This document shows, one piece after another, positions 15,106 to 26,139 of a stretch of DNA of 64,000 nucleotides. Position numbers and translations under genes: made by a program. The notes under the pieces are model-generated. The model was given only the letters and a program-made list of their open reading frames with translations, ran no database searches and had not been told where the DNA came from. Within the stretch, counting starts at the first letter, position 1. Each line of letters begins with the position of its first letter. Origin of the DNA: Hydractinia symbiolongicarpus (lineage: Eukaryota > Cnidaria > Hydrozoa > Anthoathecata > Hydractiniidae); contig NC_079875.1 in the NCBI RefSeq assembly GCF_029227915.1, positions 25,368,001 through 25,432,000 on the forward strand, written 5' to 3'.

Positions 15106-16708
15106 GTGTTACAAACTATGGCTATTTCAACTTTAAACCTTCCAACTTTTCCAAAGTTTGATACGGATGATTTTACTACAATCTCAACTCGATGGGAAAA
15201 ATATAAGAAACGTTTTTTAAACTTGTGCGTCGCTCTGAACGTTGAAGAAGACAAGCAGAAATTAGCCTTATTGCTTAATTACATTGGTGAAGAGGCGTAT
15301 GACATATACGACAATCTTTTAGTACCAGGTACAGATGAAACGTTTGCAAACGCCATTAGAATATTTGATGGATATTTTTGCACCTAAGAAAAACATCGAT
15401 TATGAAATGTATTCATTTAGAAAACTAAATCAACAACCCGACGAAAACATTCATCAGTTTTACATACGGTTGAAATAGCAGGCGAATAAATGTGACTTTG
15501 GAACAAATTTGGACAAAGAGCTTAAACAACAAATTGTGTTATCTACTCATAACAGCAAAATTCGTAAACACGCATTTAAGAATACAACAATTAGTTTAGC
15601 AGACTTATTGATTTATGGAAAACATTTGGAGGATGCAGATCAACAAGCCGATGATGTAGAGCGTTCAATGAATCCACAGGAAGAAATTTACCGACTTACA
15701 AAGAAACTGGAAACACTCAGAGGTAAGAACTTGTCGAGCAGAGGGAATAGCAGTAGCCAAAAAGATAACTATAAAACATGTTATAGATGTGGGAACGACT
15801 ACCCACATTCTCAGGCATGTCCGGCCGAAGGGAAAGAATGTAATAAATGCCACAAGATCGGTCATTTTGCCCGTTGCTGCAAAAGTAGTGCTAGGGGTCC
15901 GATATCTCGAGGAAGGCGCTTAGTAAACAACAATACGGCTACTTCTGATTCCGCTGACTCTGGTGCTGAAAATGTGAACAGTTTACATCGATTTATGTTA
16001 TCCACCGCGGGGAATGCTAACATCAACAACAATAAATGTATTGCTAATGTCCGTTCTAATTCAAATACACACTATGAGTCAAAAGTTTCGGTTTGCGTTA
16101 AGAATAGTGAGATCAAAGATTATGCGTCAGTAAATTCTATAGAAAGATTTTATACAAAAGTGAAGGTAGAAGGGGTCACACCCACACGATTCTTAATAGA
16201 TACCGGTTCTGCTTTGAATATTTTGAACACAAAAACATTTCACAAAGTGAACGAAAATTGTGGCGGGAAACTTCGCTTACAAAAGACAGCCACCAAGGTG
16301 ATCACATACGGCTCGAACGAACCCAAATTAAAAGTCCTCGGAAAAATTAACCTCGCTATCGAAAATAAGCACCGCCTTACAACAAAAGATTTTTATGTAA
16401 TTAACACTGACCACAAAAATCTTTTAAACGGCAAAACTGCCCTCAAATTAAAATTAATAATTATGCCGAAGGATGACTTGATTCCTCAAAAGAAGCCAGA
16501 TAAATCTAGAAACACAAACAATGCAGCATATAAGATTAACGTTGAAACAAAAAACAGCACGAGGGAGAGCAAAACAAAACATGCCCAAAAAGTTCAACCA
16601 CCTACTAGATTACGTGCGTTGATTGAAGTTTACAAAGAGAAGCTTTTTAGCAACAAGATCGGCAAATTTACGGATTATAAGGTCAAACTACATATCGACG
16701 AGAAGTGA
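15106..16708 (+). pseudogene. gag and protease of Ty3/gypsy element, broken
   Basis: The gag N-terminal part lies in 15106-15387 (LPTFPKFDTDDFTTISTRWE.., typical of K02A2.6-like gag). The frame is lost in a T run near 15373, and an in-frame TAG follows at 15476-15478. From 15509 the frame is open: capsid remainder, two CCHC-like zinc knuckles (CYRCGN..., CNKCHKIGHFARCC at about residues 91-124), a long linker, then an aspartic protease with FLIDTGSALNIL and a downstream LNGKTALKL block. The frame ends at 16706-16708 and overlaps the pol frame by a few bases. Because it ends inside the usual start of the RT region, a base loss seems more likely than programmed frameshifting. Confidence 0.88.
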
Positions 16709-19419
16709 CACCGGTCACACAGGCGGAACGACGCATCCCATTTGCACTAAGACAGAAAGTGAAAGCAGAGATAGAAAAATTACAGCAACAAGATATTATA
16801 GAGGAAGTTAAGGGACAACGGACGCCGTGGGTCAACCCAATTGTTGTCGTACCCAAGGGCAATAACAGTATTCGCATATGTCTCGACATGAGATGCGCAA
16901 ACAGAGCGATAGTAAGAACACGTTATCCCACGCCTACTGTTGACGACCTACTTGTAAAACTTAAGGATAGCAAACACTTTACTAAACTAGACCTTAACGC
17001 AGCATTCCACCAGTTAGAACTAGACGAGTCTTGCAGATATATAACAGCGTTCCGCACACAAGACAAAATTATGCAGTACAAACGATTAATAATTGGTGCA
17101 AATAGTGCTTCAGAGGAACTACAACATACGATCCAATCAATACTTTTAGACATAAACGGTGCAGACAATATTGCCGATGACATACTAGTTTACGCAAAAA
17201 CGACAGAAGAACATGACAGAATCTTGACACAAGTGTTTAAGACACTATCGGATAAGGGAATAACATTAAACCTACACAAATGCTTGTTTGACCAACATAA
17301 CCTTGAGTATTTCGGCTATGTGTTTTCAGCAGAGGGGATGAGACCAAGTCCGACAAAAATTAACGGTCTTTTAAACGTCAACCGACCTACAGACGTCAAA
17401 TCATTAAGAAGCTTTTTGGGGATGATTAATTATTTAAAAAGATTCATTCCGAACTACAGTACCATTACTTATCCTCTCCGACGTTTAACGCGAAAAGATG
17501 TAAAATTTGAGTGGAATACAGAATGCCAAGAAGCGTTTGTAACTTTGACAACAACATTATCCGAAAAGTTGTGTCTGTCATACTTTGACGAAAACAAAGA
17601 AACACTCTTGTTCTGCGATGCAAGCCAAGTGGGAATTTCAGCGATCCTACTTCAAAAAAATTGTAAGAAAAATGACATAGATGTGATATCTTACTCTTTA
17701 AGATCACTTACGCAACCGGAAATGAATTACTCCCAGATAGAACGGGAATGTTTAGCAGCGACTTATGCATGTGAAAAAAACAGTTTGTACCTCTACGGAA
17801 AGCACTTCACACTTTTTAGCGACAACAAAGCATTAGTAAATATACTGAACAATCCCAAATCAACACCGCCCCCGCGAATTGAACGAATGATGCTGCGACT
17901 ACAGAGGTACAACTTTAAAACAGATTACGTCAGTTCTGCAGATAACATATGTGACTACCTAAGCCGAAATCCAACGTCTATTGGCACAGATACAAAATAC
18001 ATCGAAAAACACGTTAATTTTCTCACGTCGTACGCAACACCAAACGCTTTAGACATTAATGATATAAAAACCGCCACACTAGCTGACCCAGCATTAAAAC
18101 AATTGATATTAATCATTAGCACAAACAAATGGCGACATTTGGAAGAAGCTCCAGAATCAGACGAAAAAAAGTTATTAAAACACTTCCACAAAATAAAAGA
18201 TTCCTTAGCCTTGAATTCAGAACAGAATCTAATACTGAAGGACAAACGAATTGTATTACCAAGAATAAACCACCGTACAGTAGTTAAACTTGCCCACGTT
18301 GGTCATCAGGGATTATCAAAAACAAAAGCCCTTCTGCGAAGTAAAGTTTGGTTCACCGGCATGGACAAACTAGTAACAGATGAAGTAAACAACTGCCTTC
18401 CATGTCAATCTGTCAGCAAGAAATCTACGCTACCACCCATCCAGCCAACAGAATTACCGGCTCGTATATGGCAAACAGTCAACGCAGATTACTTGGGACC
18501 GCTCCCTGACAATAAGTATGCCTTAGTAATGATAGATCAGCGGAGTAGATATCCTGTCGTGGCATTCACAAACAATACCACAGCAAAGAACTTCACCAAC
18601 ATTTGTAACGATACCTTTGCACACTTTGGAAATCCGGAAACACTTGTTTCCGATAACAGACCGCCGTTTCGTTCCAGTGAAGTGAAAAGATATATGGAAA
18701 AGAGGAGAATATATCATAGGAGGGTTACGCCCCTATGGCCACAAGCGAATGGCGAGGTCGAGAGATTCATGTTACCATTGACGAAAATAATCTGTACAGC
18801 ACACATTGAAAACAAGTCGTACGTCGAAGAAGTGCAGAACTTCTTGATGGCGTACCGTATAACACCTCATTCTACAACAAATATTCCTCCAGCCAACCTT
18901 ATGTATAATCGCAAAATACGATGTGCTATTCCCGACTTTTTTAGCAACGTTGACGACTCCATCGAACTACAGTTAAACAAAAATGACCAAGACAGTAAAC
19001 AAAAAGCAAAAGAATATGCCGATAACAACAGACACACACAAGAAAAAGAACTAAACATCGGTGACCGCGTTCTGGTGAAACAGAAAAAGATAAACAAAGT
19101 GACACCTCCTTTCAATCCGAATCCATACCACGTTACTGATATCAAAGGAACGATGATCACTGCGATGAATAAGGAAACGGAACACCAGATCACCCGCAAC
19201 ATATCTCATTTCAAACCAATTCCAGATACTGCCAAACATGTGCCAATAAAAATAGACACTGAGGATGAGGATGATGAGGAACACCATGTTACCGTTCACA
19301 AACCTGAACTTGAGAATAGCGGCCCCAAATCTACTTCTAAAACAACCATGACAAACAACTCTGCGTCACAGCGAACGTTGAAAGAACCGCAGTCGAGAAA
19401 GACATATCCAAAACGATAA
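16705..19419 (+). CDS. Ty3/gypsy pol: reverse transcriptase, RNase H, integrase (K02A2.6/Mag-like)
   Basis: An open frame of about 904 codons without stops. RT: RICLDMRCANRAI, KLDLNAAFHQLELD (motif A Asp) and the active-site box NIADDILVY, where the usual Y-x-D-D tyrosine is replaced by an Ile-Ala-Asp-Asp form as in many K02A2.6-like elements. RNase H: LLFCDASQVGISAIL, then IERECLAATYACEK, and FSDNKALVNIL. Integrase: HHCC finger (HVGHQG...CLPCQSV), catalytic Asp in NADYLGPL, Asp in LVSDNRPPF and Glu in NGEVERF. It ends with an acidic/basic tail without chromodomain or env. The first codon is GTG rather than ATG, as expected for a pol part read from an upstream gag-protease. It is the best preserved retroelement in the window. 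Confidence 0.93.
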   Translation: MTPVTQAERRIPFALRQKVKAEIEKLQQQDIIEEVKGQRTPWVNPIVVVPKGNNSIRICLDMRCANRAIVRTRYPTPTVDDLLVKLKDSKHFTKLDLNAAFHQLELDESCRYITAFRTQDKIMQYKRLIIGANSASEELQHTIQSILLDINGADNIADDILVYAKTTEEHDRILTQVFKTLSDKGITLNLHKCLFDQHNLEYFGYVFSAEGMRPSPTKINGLLNVNRPTDVKSLRSFLGMINYLKRFIPNYSTITYPLRRLTRKDVKFEWNTECQEAFVTLTTTLSEKLCLSYFDENKETLLFCDASQVGISAILLQKNCKKNDIDVISYSLRSLTQPEMNYSQIERECLAATYACEKNSLYLYGKHFTLFSDNKALVNILNNPKSTPPPRIERMMLRLQRYNFKTDYVSSADNICDYLSRNPTSIGTDTKYIEKHVNFLTSYATPNALDINDIKTATLADPALKQLILIISTNKWRHLEEAPESDEKKLLKHFHKIKDSLALNSEQNLILKDKRIVLPRINHRTVVKLAHVGHQGLSKTKALLRSKVWFTGMDKLVTDEVNNCLPCQSVSKKSTLPPIQPTELPARIWQTVNADYLGPLPDNKYALVMIDQRSRYPVVAFTNNTTAKNFTNICNDTFAHFGNPETLVSDNRPPFRSSEVKRYMEKRRIYHRRVTPLWPQANGEVERFMLPLTKIICTAHIENKSYVEEVQNFLMAYRITPHSTTNIPPANLMYNRKIRCAIPDFFSNVDDSIELQLNKNDQDSKQKAKEYADNNRHTQEKELNIGDRVLVKQKKINKVTPPFNPNPYHVTDIKGTMITAMNKETEHQITRNISHFKPIPDTAKHVPIKIDTEDEDDEEHHVTVHKPELENSGPKSTSKTTMTNNSASQRTLKEPQSRKTYPKR

Positions 19420-19573
19420 AGAAGACCAATACAAGAATGGAAAACACACTAACCAATGAACTTTCAAGATATCTGTAGATAGCAATTCGACAGACGTTTA
19501 GGCAGACACGTAGTTATGTTAGAAATTTATTTTATGTATAGGACAAGTTGCTTCTCTTTTGTTTTGCTGTTTT

Positions 19574-19582
19574 AGGGGAAGA
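19574..19582 (+). other. Polypurine tract of LTR element
   Basis: AGGGGAAGA directly precedes the TG of the 3' LTR (19583), the standard place for second-strand priming. Confidence 0.75.
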
Positions 19583-19705
19583 TGTTATAGCGAATACACA
19601 CTACAATGGAGTACACGCTATACGATGGAGAGCATGTCAAAAGCAAGTGTCCAGCTAAAAAAAATCACTTAGAAATTATATTTTTCAGAATAAGTTTTTA
19701 TGACG
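19583..19705 (+). repeat. 3' LTR, 3'-truncated
   Basis: It begins TGTTATAGCGAATACACAC like the 5' LTR. Clear identity runs for ~70 bp and weaker similarity to about 19705. The rest is replaced by the repeat at 19710-19925, so the element lost its 3' border. The ORF 19606-19836 is a chance reading frame. Confidence 0.7.
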
Positions 19706-19709
19706 GTAA

Positions 19710-19930
19710 TAAAAAGGCATTGCTTCCTAACTGTATTCAGTATAAGAATGTTAAAAATTATGTTGTAGCTAACCAAACTGCATTTGGCTACTTTAACTTA
19801 TTAGCCAGAGGTAGCGAGACCACAACCCCAACATAAAAATCTATATAATAATAATACCAAACTTTAAAAGAATAAGAATAAATAAGGCTAGCTATAGCTA
19901 TTAAAATTGGTTTGTTTACCCTATTCGGTC
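19710..19930 (-). repeat. Inverted copy of the repeat at 26560-26995
   Basis: The segment shares AACCAAACTGCATTTGGCTAC, TTAGCCAGAGGTAG, CCCAACATAAAAAT and AGCTATAGCTA blocks with the reverse complement of 26560-26995, at moderate identity. The latter lies inside the Helitron at 26140-27815, so this may be a fragment of that Helitron family. The TCTATATAATAATAAT here resembles a Helitron 5' end but lacks the other end features. Confidence 0.55.
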
Positions 19931-20054
19931 CGGGGTATTCGAACATATTATGACCGGGGGATTATGTCAGCACTTTTTCTGTGACATCATCGAATTTAAC
20001 TGAAAAAAAATGTAAACATTATAAAGATTTTACTATATATATAAAAACATAAAA

Positions 20055-20635
20055 ACGATGCGAAGAAAACTTGGAGTATAATCAATGAAGTCATAGTTAA
20101 AAGAAAATTAAGCAAAGAAAAACTTCTAAAAAGGTTGAATATTGATGGAAATAAAATCGAGAACAAGTGTCTAATAGCTGAGGAGCTTAATGATTTTTTT
20201 GTAAAAGTGAGTTCAAATCTGGCATCTCAGATTGAACCAAGCAATTTGAGGTTTAAATCCTTTCTCACTGTTAATAACACACAAATGAGAAATAACGAAC
20301 TAAGTGAAAATGAATTATTCAAAGCGATCGACTCACTACAATCAAATAAAAGTCCAGGTTTTGATGACGTAAATAGTAACGTTGTTAAGCAATCAAAAAA
20401 TGCTATAAAAATTCCACTAATGCATATATTTAACCTTTCCCTGCTGCAAGGATATTTTCCTGAAAAACTTAAAATTGCAAGAGTTCTACCAGTATATAAA
20501 ACAGGCGAAATGACTAATGTATCTAATTATAGACCAATATCGGTTCTTCCATGTTTCTCAAAAATACTAGAACGCATAATGTACAATAGATTTTACTTTT
20601 TTTTAACTGCTAATTATATTATTATTACATTTTAA
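20055..20635 (+). pseudogene. LINE reverse transcriptase fragment (N-terminal half)
   Basis: The plus-strand frame opens near 20055 with NDAKKTWSIINEVI, which precedes the RT in many LINEs. It contains KAIDSLQSNKSPGFDDVNS and then ARVLPVYKTGEMTNVSNYRP with SVLPCFSKILERIMYNRFY, i.e. RT blocks 0 to 2. The catalytic A and C motifs are absent because the frame leaves the family near 20600. It is truncated at both ends. Confidence 0.85.
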
Positions 20636-20849
20636 AAGTCAACTAACTCATCTTTTAAAAAATCCTTTATAAAATTTACAAATCCGCACATGAATGGTAT
20701 TCTAGAATAAAATAAGTTTGCTCTCTTGGTCTACAGAGTTAACGATCCTGCTGTACCCATAGTTATTCTTGTAAGAAGCTCTGCAAGGGGGTGTGAAATT
20801 TCTCGTTCATGTCTTCGTGGTTTTACGCCCACGCATATATTATTTTATG

Positions 20850-21820
20850 CCTCGTTTATCAACTTTACGACTAAAGTATATAGAACCTGAGACGAGGTTG
20901 TCGCCCCTAAATGACAATTATCTTGTATCAATACGAAAAATCGGAAATACATCACACTCGTCACTTTGAAATGCCTCGTTTATCAATTTTACGAATAAAG
21001 TATATAGAACCTTTAACGAGGTTGTCGTCCCTAAATGATAATTATCTTGTATCAATACGAAAAATCGCCAATACATGCCACTCGTCACTTTGAAATGCCT
21101 CTTGTATCAATTCCACGGCTAAAATATATAGAACACACGTCTCCTTTAGTTGCCTCGTTTATCAATTTTACGACTAAAATATACAGAACCTTTAACGAGG
21201 TTATCGTCCCTAAATGACAATTATCTTGTATCAATACGAAAAATCGGAAATACATCACACTCGTCACTTTGAAATGCCTCGTTTATCAATTTCACGACTA
21301 AAGTATATAAAACCTTTAACGAGGTTGTCGTCCCTAAATGATAATTATCTTGTATCAATACGAAAAATAGCAAATATATGAGACACTCCTCTCTTTTAAA
21401 TGCCTCGTTTATCAATTTCACGACTAAAGTATATAGAACCTGAGACGAGGTTGTCTCCCCTAAATGACAATTATCTTGTATAAAAACTAATAATCGCAAA
21501 TATATGATTGAAATGCCTCGTTTATCAATTTTACGCCTAAAATATATAGAACTTGAAACGAGGTTGTCGTCTCTAAATGACAATTATTTTGTATCAATAC
21601 GAAAAATCGCAAATATATAACACTCGTCTCTTTTAGTTGCCTCGTTTATCAATTTTAGGGCTAAGATATATAAAACCTGGTACGAGGTTGTCGACCCTAA
21701 ATGACAATTATCTTGCGTCAATACGAAAAATTGCAATTATACGACACTTGTCTCTTTTAAATGCCTTGTTTATCAATTTTACGACTAAAATATATAGAAC
21801 CTTGAACGAGGTTGTTGTCT
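20850..21820 (+). repeat. ~124-bp tandem repeat array (left terminal repeat of YR retrotransposon)
   Basis: Unit starts (CCTCG or variants) lie at 20850, 20974, 21098, 21153 (partial unit), 21277, 21403, 21516, 21640 and 21764: mostly 124-bp steps. Each unit carries GCCTCGTTTATCAATTTTAC, ACGACTAAA(A/G)TATATAGAAC, ACGAGGTTGTCGTCCCTAAA and ATTATCTTGTATCAATACG. The CCTCG and CGAGG ends of the first half are inverted, so each unit could fold. Related units recur at 25417-25715. Confidence 0.92.
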
Positions 21821-21945
21821 CTAATGTAACTTATTTTCTTAGTAATTGAGGCAAGTTACGCATGCGCCTGATAGCGAATGCTTGAATAGAACTTTCCCAC
21901 CCATTTTTACTCACAAGTCAATTCTATTCGTACGGGTTTAACGAT
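21815..21945 (+). repeat. Direct repeat, left copy (terminal repeat of YR retrotransposon)
   Basis: About 130 bp running from AATGTAACTTATTTTCTTAG through GTTACGCATGCGCCTGATAG to AATTCTATTCGTACGGGTT. It is repeated almost exactly at 25713-25841. It follows the tandem array in both places, so array plus this block form the direct terminal repeat. Confidence 0.9.
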
Positions 21946-21961
21946 TCACAGAGAAGAAATC

Positions 21962-22537
21962 ATGTCTAGTGGCGAAAGTGTGTCAAGAGATCAGAAAAGA
22001 CGGAGAGAAGACAGATCTGCTCAGGAAAGTCTTTCTCTTTCTAGTATTAAAAATTATTTTGACAAAAAGTTTGAAGATATCCAAACAAAGTTTGAAAAGA
22101 ATAATCACAAACTACCAAAGAAATTCAAAAAGGAACCAGAAATTTCTTTTAAGTTTAAGGGGAACAAAAAACAATACGAGTTTAATGAATCTACTTGACG
22201 TGACCTTGAGACATTTGGATATCTGATAAAACAAGGCTCAAAGCACAGATCTACAAAAATGTTACAGGAGATAGTTTCGAATATTGAAAAAAGGAAAAAA
22301 TTAATTAAAATTGCTGACAGGTCTATTGTAGGGTGGAGTACCGTCGACGAATACATCTCAGATGACCTGGCTAGCGACTCTGCAGACAAGCAAAAAATTA
22401 AAGCGGCTGAAAATCGATCCATCAGAAAAAAGCAAAACACATTTAATCGCACCAAGAAATCAAAGTCTCTAGGAACTTGCTTCAGCTGCAGAAAAAACGG
22501 GCACTTGCGAGAATACTGCCCCGAAGCTAAAAGATAA
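21962..22537 (+). pseudogene. gag-like protein of YR retrotransposon with CCHC zinc knuckle
   Basis: The frame starts at ATG 21962 (MSSGESVSRDQKRRREDRSA) 17 bp after the terminal repeat and is interrupted by one in-frame TGA at 22196-22198. It then continues in the same frame to 22537: SIEKRKK-like helix, GWSTVDEYISDDLASDS, a basic stretch and a zinc knuckle CFSCRKNGHLREYC at the C-terminus. This order is that of the gag-like ORF of cnidarian DIRS/Ngaro-type elements. Confidence 0.82.
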
Positions 22538-22621
22538 AAGTACATTTAAAGATAAGTTAATATTTTCTTTAATTTCGTCTAAAACATGTACATCAAAATC
22601 CAATAATAAACTTGAGAGTTT

Positions 22622-24375
22622 TTGAAAGGCAATTTACAAAACCAAATTCCCTTTTGGGAATCCATAAAAACGAACACAACAATTATAGATATCCTAAAAC
22701 ATGGCTATAAAATTCCTTTTTTCTCAGCCCCGGAAAAAGCGCATTTTGAAAATAATAGGTCAGCTCTTATGGAAAAAGAATTCGTTACTGCTTCAATAAA
22801 AGAACTGCTTAAGAGTGGAAGGATTGGGGAAACTGCATTCACTCCTCACGTGGTAAACCCATTATCCGTTTCGACTTAAGGTAATGGTAAAAACACGTCT
22901 TATCTTGGATTTAAGACATGTAAGTAAGCATATATATAAATACAAAGTAAAATTTGATGACTGGAGAGTCATGGAAGAATACTTAAAGTGGGATAGCTTC
23001 ATGTTTCAGTTTGATCTGAAGCAAGGTTATCACCATATTGATATATTTGAAGAACATCAAACTTATCTTGGATTTTCTTGGAAATTTAAAGGGATAACAA
23101 AATATTTCGTATTCACTGTTCTACCTTTTGGCTTAACTTCTGCCCCATTTATTTTTACAAAAGTAATGCGTTGTCTGGTTAAATATTGGAGGGAAAGCGC
23201 GATTTGTATTTCTGTGTACCTTGATGATGGTTTAGGAGTCGCAAGCTCATACGAAACATGTTTAAAACAGTCGGAATTTATTCGGCAGGGAATCCACAAA
23301 AAGAAGTAATCTGGTTAGGCGTTAAAGCAGATTTGCATAGAACTGTTTTCACTATCCCTCAAATACGAGTTGACTCCATCTTAGATTGTATTAGCCATTC
23401 AAAACTTACCGTATTCAACAGCAAGAAATTTAGCAAAGCTGTGTGGCAAAATTGTTTCTACAAAGTTCGTTGTGAAAGAATTAATTCAATTAAAAACTAG
23501 AAATTTATACAAATCATTCCAAATCATTCCCTACAGAATTCCACAAATTGATGTTTATTCGGACGCTAGTGATTACGCTATAGGAGCGCACGTAAGAACG
23601 GACAGCAAAACATACACCTGTTTTAAGAATTTTAAAGTTCATGAGAAAAACTTTAGTTCAACATGGCGGGAATTATATGCAATTCTGTTCACATTAGAAA
23701 CATTCAAAGCCATATTGAAAGGAAAAATTATAAATTGGAAATCGCACAATTTCGCAGCTACTATAATAACAAAATCAGGTAGTGCAAAATCCCAGCTACA
23801 AGAAATAGCTGAACGTATTTTCAAAATCGGTTTTGATTATTCTATCGATATCAAAATATCATGGATACCTAGGAAAGAAAATCGTTTGGCAGATAAAATA
23901 AGTGAATATTCTGCCTACAATGATTGGCAAACTACAGAAAAGTGTTTCAATACACTGAACAGATTATGGCCCCCCCCCTGACAATTGACCGATTTGCAGA
24001 CCACGAGAATGCGAAAACGCCAATATTTAATTCACGTTTTTGGTGTCCCAGAACAGCGATCGTCGATGCGTTCACTGTCGCGTAGGGAAGTGAAAATAAT
24101 TACTTAGTCCCGCCTACGTCATTAGTGAGCAGAACGTTAAGTCACATGGAAGCGTCGAAAGCCATAGGTGTGCTAGTTGTTCCAGACTGGAAATCTGCAA
24201 AATTCTGGCCGTTATTAACCAACTCAGATTCGAAAGTTAAGACGTTTGTCAAAGAATACTGTGATTTTAAAAACACTAGCGATTATGTTAGGTTGGGAAA
24301 TACCCGTGATGCGCTTATTGTCTGTGCTGCTTTTAAAAGCCCAATGATTGCGCTAAGAATAGCATTTTCGTAAAA
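22622..24375 (+). pseudogene. Reverse transcriptase and RNase H of DIRS/Ngaro-type element, broken
   Basis: The blocks are spread over several frames: 22622-22879 (FWESIKTNTTIIDILKHGYK.., ending HVVNPLSVS), 22884-23309 (RT core: KTRLILDLRHVSKHI, FQFDLKQGYHHIDIFE as motif A, VLPFGLTSAPFIFTK, VYLDDGLG with the catalytic Asp pair at 23223-23228), 23258-23500, 23472-23981 (RNase H: IDVYSDASDYAIGAHV, STWRELYAI, WIPRKENRLADKIS) and 24125-24373 (SRTLSHMEASKAIGVLVVPD.., FWPLLTNSD). Frames are lost near 22880, 23300, 23470 and in a C run near 23970. The RT type with YLDDG and ending in DWKSAKFWPLL is that of tyrosine-recombinase retrotransposons. Confidence 0.9.
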
Positions 24376-24658
24376 CCGAGACAGTAATTTTATGACGGAT
24401 ACAAAATTGTACATCATGAATTGTTACGAAATATGTAGGTCAGCAGGATTGCAGATCCCTACTGCTGTGGAAACACAATCGTGAAAAGTGTAAACAGACG
24501 GGTAGTCAAGCCCTAGTTAAGAGGAAGGTAGCATTAGCAGGAGTGCAGATGGCTACTGGATATAAACTTTGGGTCGCTTAACCCACTATTTTAAGGAAGG
24601 TAGAATCGGCAGGATTGCAGATGTCTACTGGGCATTGAAACGACAATATTAGGATAAT

Positions 24659-25430
24659 ATGTTGCCGGTTGTACAAAACGTAATAAAATTAGCAGGACTG
24701 CTTAGGTTAGCTGATCAACTTCCAAGTGTTTTGGACAAATGTCGAGAACCAATTACTCTAAAGAAGTACACTTGTTATTTTAACCTTTGGAAAGATGGTG
24801 CCGAGCGATACTCATTAAAATGCTTCCCAGCCGACGAATTCCAGGTGGCATTATTTCTGTTGAGTTTAATTCAAGGTGATGCGTCTATTAGTTTAATCGA
24901 AAGCTGTTTCTATGCCATAAAATTTCACCACAACATCATTTCATGTCATGATTCTTGCGAAGCTCCTATCGTTAAAAACATGCTTGAGGAGGCGGCAAGG
25001 AGAATAAAGAAGCAACAAGTAAAGAAGAAAGATCCTATAACAGTAGACCACCTTAATTCGATTTTTAATTATTTCGGGGGTGAAAACGCCGATTTGAAGA
25101 ATTTAAGAACACTAGTGATATGCTTAATAGGATATCATTTTCTTTCACACGTACATGACACTTTTCATCAGCAAAAGCAAAACTGACGTTTATAGGAAAG
25201 GTTCAACGGTGTTTATTGCAGAATATAATTCCGACTTGTGTCCCGTTAAGAATCTTAAGCAGTATTTAGTAAAAGCAGAAATTGCTGAAAATTTGGAAAT
25301 ATTTATATTTCGAGCAATAACTGCAGGAAATAAACAGTCCCTGAGAAAAACAAACCTACCTCGTACACGAGAGCAAGAGAAATGTTTTTTAGGTGTGATG
25401 AAGGATATCGTTTATGAATTTTACGACTAA
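24659..25430 (+). pseudogene. Tyrosine recombinase of DIRS/Ngaro-type element, 3'-truncated
   Basis: 24659-25186 carries the SAM-like N-terminal part (CREPITLKKYTCYFNLWKDG.., ADEFQVALFLLSLIQ, ITVDHLNSIFNYFG..) and shifts frame near 25160. 25155-25430 holds the catalytic-domain part SKSKTDVYRKGSTVFIA...CPVKNLKQYL. The C-terminal catalytic His-x-x-Arg and Tyr region is missing: the frame runs straight into the right terminal repeat at 25417. No methyltransferase domain was seen between RNase H and recombinase, which favours Ngaro-like over DIRS/PAT-like. Confidence 0.82.
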
Positions 25431-25841
25431 ATTATATAGAGCTTCAGTCGAGGTTGTCGTCCCTAAATGACAATTATCTTGTATCAACACGAAAAATCGC
25501 AAACACATGACACTCGACACTTTGAAATTCCTTGTTTATCAATTTTAAGGCTAAAATACATAGAAAGTGAGACGAGGTTGTCGTGCCGAAAGTACCTGCA
25601 ATTGTCCTGTATCAATACAGAAAATTGCAAGTACATGACACTAGTCTCTTTTAAATGCCTCGTTTATCTATTTTACAGCTAAATTATATAGAGCCTGAGT
25701 CGAGGTTGTCGTCCCTAATGTAACTTATTTTCGTAGTAATCGAGGCAAGTAACGCATGCGCCTGATAGCGCATGCTTGAATAAAACTTTCCCACCCATTT
25801 TTACTCACAAGTCAATTCTATTCGTACGGGTTAGGCAACCC
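25417..25841 (+). repeat. Right terminal repeat of YR retrotransposon (short array plus 130-bp block)
   Basis: Between two and three ~124-128-bp units (starts near 25530 and 25658, with a truncated first unit from 25417), then the 130-bp block also found at 21815-21945 ending ATTCTATTCGTACGGGTTAG. Array size differs strongly between the two ends (about eight against two to three units). Confidence 0.88.
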
Positions 25842-26139
25842 GCCCACCCTTCCCTGTAAGTTGAGGAAATTACTCAGAAAGTAATATTGGCTGAGTGACA
25901 TAGAATCTGATACCTATCTATACGTTTTCTTCTGGAAAAATAGACGAAGCCAATCCCCTTTGGCTCGGGATAACCGAAAGTTTTTATCCTGGAGTCGGTA
26001 TAAGACTCAAAGGTATAATTTCAGCGAGGTAACAAGTCTTAAAATGCTTACACGAGCTAAGAATTATTGTGAGATTATTAAGAAGTATAGACGGAAAGTC
26101 CGTAAGGAAATTGTTGTTATTGTAACCTGAGTTGAGTTT

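Noticed and set aside
20850-21820. CRISPR array
   Set aside because: The 124-bp units are contiguous diverged tandem repeats without unique spacers, in a eukaryotic retrotransposon end.
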